Below, in pieces: positions 1 to 3,969 of a stretch of 6,061 nt of DNA. A program made the translations under genes and the position numbers. A model generated the notes under the pieces. It ran no database searches and was not told the DNA's origin. It was given only the letters and a program-made list of their open reading frames with translations. Source of the stretch: Candidatus Bathyarchaeota archaeon (GTDB taxonomy: Archaea > Thermoproteota > Bathyarchaeia > TCS64). The DNA lies in NCBI GenBank assembly GCA_030593155.1, contig JAUVHT010000052.1, positions 1 through 6,061 on the forward strand, read 5' to 3'. Every line of letters starts with the position of its first letter. Position 1 is the stretch's first letter.

Positions 1-128
1 TCACGGTCCTGCTGAACACCTACGCCGTCTCCGCGAACTACGAGGCCGATACCAAGAAGTCTGCGACGGTGACCGTCGCCGCCTACCTGATCTACGTCCT
101 GCTCCGCTCGTTCATCCCGATCATTTAA
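1..128 (+). CDS. C-terminal fragment of a membrane protein (5' end outside window)
   Basis: An open frame enters from the left edge (first whole codon at position 3) and ends at TAA 126-128, leaving 41 visible residues. The fragment begins with a short mixed stretch (LLNTYAVSANYEAD), has a small charged patch (DTKK), and then a hydrophobic run rich in V, A, Y, L and I that ends in FIPII at the stop. This looks like a last transmembrane helix with the C-terminus at the membrane. Too little is visible to name a family. The next gene starts 45 bp downstream on the same strand with no clear TATA box between them, so the two may be co-transcribed. That it is coding rests on the uninterrupted frame, the plausible composition and the tight downstream spacing. 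Confidence 0.6.
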   Translation, partial: TVLLNTYAVSANYEADTKKSATVTVAAYLIYVLLRSFIPII

Positions 129-156
129 CGGAGGCATCCAAGCATTTCACACTATC

Positions 157-163
157 AAGGAGG
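157..163 (+). promoter_or_regulatory. Shine-Dalgarno of the 82-residue gene
   Basis: AAGGAGG lies 10 nt before the ATG at 174 and matches the anti-Shine-Dalgarno sequence of 16S rRNA well. It supports this start codon. Together with the lack of a TATA box just upstream, it suggests the gene is read from a longer transcript rather than a leaderless one. Confidence 0.6.
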
Positions 164-173
164 CGGATGAGAT

Positions 174-422
174 ATGGCACAAGAGGAACTGGAAAATAGG
201 AACGTCGAGAACCTAGTGTATTTCTACCGAGATGAATTATTGTCGATGAAGGAGGGTGTGAGAGCCCGTGACCTCTTTCCCAAAGGCCTCCGCAAGCGTC
301 TACGGGATTTCGGGATACTGGTCTACAGGCATGGACGTGGAGGCATCCGCTACGTCATCAGCTCGACAGCGCTTGAGCTGCTGTCAAGCTTAATCCCGGC
401 ACCGAGCGAGTCCGCAGTCTAG
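174..422 (+). CDS. Small protein, possible winged-helix (82 aa), function unknown
   Basis: I do not recognise the family. The 82-residue product has no signal peptide or membrane segment. The first 25 residues are acidic and probably helical. Residues 29-46 (VRARDLF to RLRDFG) are strongly basic, and residues 47-70 form a hydrophobic, glycine-containing stretch (GILVYRHGRGG, then IRYVISSTALELL). A basic helix, a beta-hairpin with a glycine turn and a final amphipathic helix is the usual end of a winged helix-turn-helix domain. I therefore infer a small nucleic-acid-binding protein, though a full HTH is not evident. The ATG start is supported by AAGGAGG 10 nt upstream. It follows the membrane-protein fragment by 45 bp and converges on the ACT-domain gene, whose stop is 65 bp away. 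The tail (APSESAV) looks disordered. Confidence 0.6.
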   Translation: MAQEELENRNVENLVYFYRDELLSMKEGVRARDLFPKGLRKRLRDFGILVYRHGRGGIRYVISSTALELLSSLIPAPSESAV

Positions 423-487
423 CCTTCCGGATGCAGCGACGTTCGACCTATACAACAAGGAGTTACCTCCACGAGTGGGAATATCAG

Positions 488-949
488 TCAATTGTCTTGA
501 CGAGCTTGTTCCATTTTACACTCCTCGATGAGCCCCCTGAGAACAGTCACCGCCGTCTCGGCGTCGCTCTCCTTGACGAGGACGTGGTCCCTGAGGTACG
601 TGGAGAGGGCGTAGATGCTGATCCCCGCATCCGCAAGGATTCTCGATATGACCGCCAGGTAGCCGACGATAGCCAAGTCGAGGACGATGTCGAATGTGAT
701 CAGCCGATAGGGACCTTCCTCCTCGTAATCGTGAAAATTCTCTTTTAGATCGTCCCATTCCTCGGTTTTCAGGACGAGGGAGACCTCGGAGACATCGAAG
801 GTAATGGACGAGAAGGGTTCCAAATCTTCCATGAGGCGTCTCGCTTTCTCCTCTTCTTCCCTGTCGATGCTGACGATCATCAAGGGTTCAGGGTACAGAA
901 CCACCTCGGTGGCGGCGATGAGCTTCCTGATGTCATCTCCGATTCGCAT
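488..949 (-). CDS. ACT-domain protein (COG3603 / ACT_7-like)
   Basis: This is a conserved uncharacterised ACT-domain protein, probably a small cytosolic ligand sensor. Numbering from the ATG at 949 gives 153 residues. The N-terminal half (about 18-64) ends in FSSITFDVSEVSLVL, like the first ACT-like repeat of this family. A linker with EGPYRLITF leads to the second repeat (about 80-140): LDLAIVGYLAVISRILADAG, then ISIYALSTY and DHVLVKE. The IVG-x-L-x-xIS and ISI-x-x-LSTY signatures are typical of ACT_7 and of the amino-acid-binding fold also used in CASTOR and aspartate kinases. The ligand cannot be read from sequence. An in-frame GTG at 955 could add two residues. A T-rich element (complement of 979-987) sits 28-34 bp upstream. 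The gene is 84 bp downstream of the metallo-beta-lactamase gene on the same strand, so co-transcription is possible. Confidence 0.85.
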   Translation of the reverse strand: MRIGDDIRKLIAATEVVLYPEPLMIVSIDREEEEKARRLMEDLEPFSSITFDVSEVSLVLKTEEWDDLKENFHDYEEEGPYRLITFDIVLDLAIVGYLAVISRILADAGISIYALSTYLRDHVLVKESDAETAVTVLRGLIEECKMEQARQDN

Positions 950-978
950 AATCACCGATACTATTTCCCGCCTACCTC

Positions 979-987
979 TAAAAAAAG
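979..987 (-). promoter_or_regulatory. T-run between hydrolase and ACT gene (TATA-like or terminator)
   Basis: Read on the minus strand this is CTTTTTTTA, followed by GAGGTAGG. It lies about 50 bp after the hydrolase stop and about 28-34 bp before the two possible starts of the ACT gene. It could be a weak TATA element giving a near-leaderless ACT transcript, or an archaeal U-tract terminator for the hydrolase. A second, shorter run of five T lies at 1007-1011. The sequence alone does not decide between the two roles. Confidence 0.35.
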
Positions 988-1033
988 GCGAGTGCCATCA
1001 GAGCGGAAAAAGGCCGGAAGGAACTATTCGTCT

Positions 1034-1936
1034 TCAAAGAACAATGGTCATCCCATCATGGGCGATCTCAAAACCTGCAGCCCTCACTATCTCCATCATC
1101 TTCTCCTCGGGGTCTAGCAGCGGATTAGTGTGGTTAAGGTGCGTGTAGACCACCCTGCCGACATCCAACCCTTTCAAGGTCTTGAGGCTCTCCTCGACCG
1201 GGACATGCCCCAGATCGTAAGAGGTCTTCCCCAACCCGCTCATCCTGGCGAGTTCGTCGTCCCACCAGAAGGTCGCGTCCAGCATGAAGAGGTCTGCCCC
1301 CTGCACCCTGTTCAACAGACCATCCGACAGCAGGCCGAGGTCGGGAGTGTAGACGAACCGCCTGCCGTCAGCTTCCAGCTCATAGCCGAAGGTGCTGCTG
1401 GGGAAGAGTGTCCCACCCTCAAGCCTGTCCGTGTGGGCGACCTCGAATCCGGTGGCAGTCAGCCCGTCGAGAAACCCCAGCCTTTCGCCTTCCTCGAGGT
1501 TCCGGGGGGAGACGTAGTTCCTGACTAGCCTTCCGAGGTCGCCGAAGAAGCTGCTTCGACCCGGCGAACCAAACAGGAATCTGATGAGGTCCGGGGGCCC
1601 GTACACCGGTATCTCGAAGCTCTTTCCGGTGGAGAACTCGGCGATGCCGACCGTGTGGTCCCCGTGGCCGTGGGTGAGGAGCACGGCGTCTATCCTGCTG
1701 TGCCTGCCGGAATCCGCTTCCTCTGGGATGGGCGTTAGACCCACGGCCTCCAGCTGCTGCTTGAGGTCGGGCGTCGCATCGATCATGACGTGCTGGCCCC
1801 CGTCTAGGGATACAGCCACGGAGGAGCGGGTCCTCCTCATTCCGGGGGTCTCCCTAGCCCTGGTGCAGTTGGGGCAGCAGCAGTCCCACTGTGGGACGCC
1901 GCCGTTGGAGCCGGAGCCTAACACCGTGATGAACAT
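1034..1936 (-). CDS. Metallo-beta-lactamase-fold hydrolase, PqqB/PhnP-like
   Basis: This is a 300-residue metal-dependent hydrolase of the metallo-beta-lactamase superfamily. The N-terminus (FITVLGSGSNGGVPQWDCCC, then PNC) is the PqqB/PhnP signature: glycine loop, PQW and a C-x-C-x2-C cluster (C19, C21, C24, with extra C20) that binds a structural zinc in relatives. The catalytic motif THGHGDH is intact (H89, H91, D93, H94). Later candidates are H168 in VAHTDR, the bridging D199 in YTPDLG, H244 in LGHVPVEES and H266 in YTHLNHTNPLL; the last resembles the PqqB C-terminal motif. The substrate is unknown, and nothing nearby belongs to PQQ or phosphonate metabolism. I chose ATG 1936 over the in-frame ATG 1954 because relatives start right before the first strand and because a TATA-like box lies about 28 bp upstream of it. 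The gene is divergent from the methyltransferase. Confidence 0.88.
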   Translation of the reverse strand: MFITVLGSGSNGGVPQWDCCCPNCTRARETPGMRRTRSSVAVSLDGGQHVMIDATPDLKQQLEAVGLTPIPEEADSGRHSRIDAVLLTHGHGDHTVGIAEFSTGKSFEIPVYGPPDLIRFLFGSPGRSSFFGDLGRLVRNYVSPRNLEEGERLGFLDGLTATGFEVAHTDRLEGGTLFPSSTFGYELEADGRRFVYTPDLGLLSDGLLNRVQGADLFMLDATFWWDDELARMSGLGKTSYDLGHVPVEESLKTLKGLDVGRVVYTHLNHTNPLLDPEEKMMEIVRAAGFEIAHDGMTIVL

Positions 1937-1960
1937 TCCGTCAACTGTTCGCATCCGAAG

Positions 1961-1969
1961 TCTTAAAAG
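1961..1969 (-). promoter_or_regulatory. Putative TATA box of the hydrolase gene
   Basis: On the minus strand the sequence reads ATCTTTTAAGAC. Its centre is about 28 bp before ATG 1936, the expected TATA-to-start distance for a leaderless archaeal mRNA, and it would place the start site downstream of the alternative ATG at 1954. On the plus strand the same bases read TTAAAA and could also serve the divergent methyltransferase, with initiation near 1990. Assigned from position and composition only. Confidence 0.45.
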
Positions 1970-2004
1970 ATGACTGGGCGTGCGGGGCTACCCTTATCTC
2001 CGGG

Positions 2005-2013
2005 GGAAGGGAG
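2005..2013 (+). promoter_or_regulatory. Shine-Dalgarno-like purine tract before the methyltransferase
   Basis: A purine-rich run (GGAAGGGAG) lies about 11 nt before ATG 2025, separated from it by the perfect palindrome GAGAGCTCTC (2011-2020, overlapping its end). It favours ATG 2025 over the in-frame GTG at 1980, whose extra 15 residues do not look like part of the domain. Confidence 0.4.
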
Positions 2014-2024
2014 AGCTCTCTGGG

Positions 2025-2603
2025 ATGGCGAGGGTTTACAGGCCTGCGGAGGACTCCCTTCTCCTGCTGGCGCACGCCAGGGGGAGGGTCCATGGGTCCG
2101 TCTTGGATATGGGGACCGGCAGTGGTTTCTTGGCTGTGGAGGTCGCCTCCGAACCCCTTGTGGATGAAGTCGTGGCCGTCGACGTTGATCCGGAGGCGGT
2201 CAAAGAGGCCGTGAAGAGGGCGGAGGAGGCAGGGGTGGCCGATAGGATCGACTTCGTCGTTAGCGACCTTTTCCGAGGGTTGGCGGGTCGCAGGTTCAAC
2301 TGGATCCTGTTCAATCCCCCCTACCTGCCATCGGAAGGAGGTGCCAACGAGGCCTCCTGGGCCGGCGGGAAGGTCGGCGACGAGATGACAATGAGGCTTC
2401 TTCATGAGGCGGGGGGCCATCTGGAGCCGGATGGGGCGATCATCTTGGTCTACTCTTCCCACACGGGACTGGATCTGGGAGAGGTGGAAAAGATGTACAC
2501 GGTCTACAAATTGGGGGAGTCTCCCCTGTTCTTCGAGAGGCTTGTCTGTCTGATGCTCGAGCCCGTCAGCCCTTCTGGAACCCGAGATAGAAGCCGCCGA
2601 TGA
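2025..2603 (+). CDS. HemK2/Mtq2-type protein (glutamine) methyltransferase
   Basis: This is a class I SAM-dependent methyltransferase of 192 residues, the compact size of archaeal and eukaryotic HemK2/Mtq2 enzymes, which lack the long N-terminal domain of bacterial PrmC. It begins with VYRPAEDSLLL, the typical archaeal opening. The SAM-binding motif VLDMGTGSGFLA is at 26-37, the acidic end of strand 2 (AVDVDPEAV) at 51-59, and the catalytic NPPY at 97-100. Relatives methylate the glutamine of the GGQ motif in class 1 release factor aRF1, working with Trm112, so a role in translation termination is likely. Other protein substrates are possible. The last dozen residues are polar and basic (SPSGTRDRSRR) and are encoded where the gene overlaps the convergent FUN14 gene. 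It is divergent from the hydrolase gene. Confidence 0.88.
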   Translation: MARVYRPAEDSLLLLAHARGRVHGSVLDMGTGSGFLAVEVASEPLVDEVVAVDVDPEAVKEAVKRAEEAGVADRIDFVVSDLFRGLAGRRFNWILFNPPYLPSEGGANEASWAGGKVGDEMTMRLLHEAGGHLEPDGAIILVYSSHTGLDLGEVEKMYTVYKLGESPLFFERLVCLMLEPVSPSGTRDRSRR

Positions 2604-2883
2604 ATGCGGCGCCGAAGGGGGCGTGGGCGAAGAAGTCCGTGATCAGCGACTGGGTCCCGGCGGCCTGCCCTGCGAGGTTGTTGGCCCAATCCTGTAGGGC
2701 CGCATAGTTGATCTGGATTATGTTCTCGTATGCGAGGTACTGGAGGCCCAGGAAGGCTAGGCCGATTATGACCGCCACCATCTTGGCGGCCTTCTTCAGG
2801 GCCCACCCTGTCAGGAAGCCGCCTATCCCGCCGATGCCTATCTCACCTGCTAACGGCGTTAGGATGTTGGAAAGCGACAACAT
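2566..2883 (-). CDS. FUN14-family small membrane protein
   Basis: The 105-residue product matches the FUN14 family, known from the mitochondrial mitophagy receptor FUNDC1 and from many small uncharacterised archaeal and bacterial proteins. A glycine-rich first segment (about 13-29, GEIGIGGIGGFLTGWALK) leads into the characteristic ALKKAAKM. A second hydrophobic helix follows at about 35-51 (VAVIIGLAFLGLQYLAY), then a polar loop (52-87) and a final glycine-rich helix (88-102) ending in GFYLGFQKG. Length and motif order are normal for the family, so the gene is intact. The prokaryotic function is unknown; it should act in the cytoplasmic membrane. ATG 2883 is supported by a TATA-like box about 30 bp upstream. 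The 3' end overlaps the methyltransferase gene tail-to-tail by 38 bp. Confidence 0.88.
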   Translation of the reverse strand: MLSLSNILTPLAGEIGIGGIGGFLTGWALKKAAKMVAVIIGLAFLGLQYLAYENIIQINYAALQDWANNLAGQAAGTQSLITDFFAHAPFGAAFIGGFYLGFQKG

Positions 2884-2907
2884 CTCGTAATGACATTTTC
2901 CCTGTCT

Positions 2908-2918
2908 AATATTTAAGA
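2908..2918 (-). promoter_or_regulatory. TATA box of the FUN14 gene
   Basis: On the minus strand the sequence reads TCTTAAATATT, centred about 30 bp before ATG 2883. That predicts a start site within a few bases of the ATG, a near-leaderless transcript. No Shine-Dalgarno is visible in the short leader, which fits. Confidence 0.5.
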
Positions 2919-2975
2919 GATGAGTTAGTAACGGCAGAGACGCATGTCTGAATGTATTAATATGTTTAAGAGTCT

Positions 2976-2993
2976 ATTTTGAGCGCTCATAAT
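2976..2993. repeat. Imperfect dyad around TGAGCGCTCA (operator-like)
   Basis: TGAGCGCTCA at 2980-2989 is a perfect 10-bp palindrome, and the symmetry extends to 18 bp with one mismatched pair. It stands in AT-rich non-coding DNA about 60 bp upstream of the FUN14 TATA box. It could be a regulator binding site; the binding protein is unknown. Confidence 0.4.
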
Positions 2994-3003
2994 CACCTGC
3001 TTG

Positions 3004-3035
3004 ATCACCCTTTTTTAAAGGGTATTTAGGGTGAT
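3004..3035. repeat. Nested inverted repeats in the Lrp-FUN14 gap
   Basis: An outer pair, ATCACCC (3004-3010) and GGGTGAT (3029-3035), encloses an inner perfect hairpin, ACCCTTT (3007-3013) with AAAGGGT (3017-3023) around a three-T loop. The outer left arm and the inner stem share bases 3007-3010, so only one can form at a time. Another ATCACC lies exactly 12 bp upstream, at 2992-2997. The element may be tandem operator half-sites, or part of the 3' end of the regulator transcript on the minus strand. Confidence 0.45.
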
Positions 3036-3049
3036 TTGCCTGTTTTTCC

Positions 3050-3062
3050 CATAAAAAAAGGG
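3050..3062 (-). terminator. Probable U-tract terminator of the Lrp-family gene
   Basis: On the minus strand the sequence reads ACCCTTTTTTTAT, about 30 nt after the stop codon of the regulator gene. Archaeal RNA polymerase terminates at T-rich stretches of this kind, with or without a hairpin. It is the longest T-run downstream of that gene. Confidence 0.45.
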
Positions 3063-3091
3063 TGTGACCTTTTAATGTTGATCAGAGACAT

Positions 3092-3661
3092 CTATTTCAG
3101 CAGAGGGTTTTTATAGTCTTTCGAAACGGGGCAACCCAGGCACCACTCGTTTTCAAACCTGAGGCATTGCGAGCATGATAATCCGCACGGGGTCTCGTCG
3201 CTCTTTACAGGGTGAACGTCTACTGGGATGTCCCCATAGATGGGAGTACCCAGGTAATGGGTGTAAACTATGTCTACGTCCTGGTGGTCTCGGAAGGATT
3301 CTATGGTGGAGTTCAAAGTTTGATCATTTTCTCCCCAGACCCCAAGTTGGAGGTTCGCCTTTTCAGGAGTTCTGAAAGCGTAAAGGATCCTGGGACAATC
3401 CTTGAAATATTGCTCGATCTTCTTCCTAGATTCGTCGGTCCTCACTTCGAGGCCGACGCAGGCCATCTTGTATCCTGCTGCTTTGAGGCTCAACCCTCCA
3501 CTGATTATTATCTGTCCGTTATTCAACAATTGTTTTAGCCTGCTGGTAACGGTGGGGCGGGAGGATTTCACCTTCTTGGCCAGATCGGTGATCGAGGTCC
3601 TTCCATCCTTCTGCAGCTCATGGAGGATTTTAAAATCGAGGCCATCAAGTTTCTTAGCCAT
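3092..3661 (-). CDS. Lrp/AsnC-family regulator with a C-terminal five-cysteine domain
   Basis: This 189-residue protein is a DNA-binding transcription regulator. The N-terminus (LDGLDFKILHELQKDGR) opens an AsnC-type helix-turn-helix at about 5-50, with recognition helix SSRPTVTSRLKQL. A beta-alpha-beta region (about 53-150) occupies the place of the RAM/ligand domain, with VGLEVRTDES and a hydrophobic strand VDIVYTHYLG. Unlike ordinary Lrp proteins it ends in an extra domain with C159, C163, C166, C174 and C177, spaced C-x3-C-x2-C-x7-C-x2-C. This is likely to bind zinc or an Fe-S cluster. Metal or redox sensing is an inference. I chose ATG 3661 because a TATA box lies about 35 bp upstream; the longer frame starts at TTG 3676, probably before the transcript begins. 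The gene is divergent from the PP-loop enzyme, which it may regulate along with itself. Confidence 0.85.
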   Translation of the reverse strand: MAKKLDGLDFKILHELQKDGRTSITDLAKKVKSSRPTVTSRLKQLLNNGQIIISGGLSLKAAGYKMACVGLEVRTDESRKKIEQYFKDCPRILYAFRTPEKANLQLGVWGENDQTLNSTIESFRDHQDVDIVYTHYLGTPIYGDIPVDVHPVKSDETPCGLSCSQCLRFENEWCLGCPVSKDYKNPLLK

Positions 3662-3689
3662 ATCTTGTCTTTGCAAATTGTCACTAACT

Positions 3690-3702
3690 CATATTTATAC
3701 CA
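3690..3702 (-). promoter_or_regulatory. TATA box of the Lrp-family gene
   Basis: On the minus strand the sequence reads GGTATAAATATGA, a strong archaeal TATA match, centred about 35 bp before ATG 3661. Initiation near 3670 leaves a leader of about 9 nt and excludes the TTG at 3676. This is the clearest promoter in the window. Confidence 0.6.
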
Positions 3703-3723
3703 TTTTGTAAAATAGGCGATGAA

Positions 3724-3735
3724 GTTGATGTCAAC
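3724..3735. repeat. GTTGA-TG-TCAAC dyad between divergent genes
   Basis: This short inverted repeat of two 5-bp arms around 2 bp lies just upstream of the regulator's TATA box, in the gap shared with the PP-loop gene. An autoregulatory Lrp site would be expected here. A match this short can arise by chance. Confidence 0.3.
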
Positions 3736-3758
3736 AGTACAAGGAAGTATCTGCTTTC

Positions 3759-3765
3759 TATATAA
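3759..3765 (+). promoter_or_regulatory. Candidate TATA box, plus strand (distal)
   Basis: TATATAA is preceded by a pyrimidine stretch. Initiation would fall near 3788, giving the PP-loop gene a leader of about 150 nt. It sits too close to the ATG at 3772 to serve the small ORF that starts there. Confidence 0.35.
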
Positions 3766-3771
3766 CCGAGC

Positions 3772-3969
3772 ATGCAATTGTCAGAAGACCAAGTTAAAAC
3801 GAAACTCAAAGTCGGAAATAAAAGGTTTAAATCGGTCGGAGAGGGGAGTCGCACCATCATCGAGGGAACCTTATTATTTTACCCTAAAGGGCTACGTAGT
3901 GATAATCCGCTGGAAATTGGTGTGATAACTGTAAGGTGTTCTCGGTGCCCAAAAAGAAGAAAGGCCTAG
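3772..3969 (+). CDS. Doubtful small ORF (65 aa) upstream of and overlapping the PP-loop gene
   Basis: This frame would give a basic, soluble 65-residue protein. A lysine-rich start (about 8-20) is followed by a plausible strand-like region (TIIEGTLLFYPKGL) and a C-terminal CSRCPKRRKA. Its last 34 bp overlap the start of the PP-loop gene in another frame, an arrangement that could allow translational coupling. In favour: a sensible-looking composition and an otherwise unexplained 274-bp gap. Against: no Shine-Dalgarno before ATG 3772; the nearest TATA box is only about 10 bp upstream, so initiation would fall inside the frame; the region is AT-rich; and part of the C-terminal cysteine motif lies in the overlap. 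I recognise no homologue. The stretch may instead be the promoter and leader of the PP-loop gene. Confidence 0.3.
   Translation: MQLSEDQVKTKLKVGNKRFKSVGEGSRTIIEGTLLFYPKGLRSDNPLEIGVITVRCSRCPKRRKA
3821..3832 (+). promoter_or_regulatory. BRE/TATA-like promoter element for the PP-loop gene
   Basis: AAAGGTTTAAAT has a purine stretch followed by TTTAAAT, resembling an archaeal BRE plus TATA box. Initiation would be near 3855, with a leader of about 80 nt. A weaker AT-rich alternative is TTATTATTTTA at about 3870-3880. Confidence 0.4.

Noticed and set aside
487..501. GTCAA-TTGTC-TTGAC inverted repeat over the ACT stop codon
   Set aside because: A 5-bp stem with no T-run after it is too weak to call a terminator.
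431..748. 105-codon plus-strand frame opposite the ACT gene
   Set aside because: The ACT-domain protein on the minus strand explains this DNA, and the frame has no Shine-Dalgarno or family.
1034..1936. Calling the hydrolase pqqB and inferring PQQ synthesis
   Set aside because: Motif similarity is partial, the zinc motif is intact unlike typical PqqB, and no other PQQ genes are present.
2011..2020. Perfect palindrome GAGAGCTCTC just before the methyltransferase ATG
   Set aside because: Ten bases between the purine tract and the start; likely chance, and it has no partner elsewhere in the window.
1941..2462. 173-codon minus-strand frame opposite the methyltransferase
   Set aside because: The plus frame has clear SAM-binding and NPPY motifs; the antisense product has no recognisable domain.
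3004..3035. Riboswitch or box C/D RNA in the Lrp-FUN14 gap
   Set aside because: The inverted repeats do not match a riboswitch I know, and no paired C and D box motifs were found.
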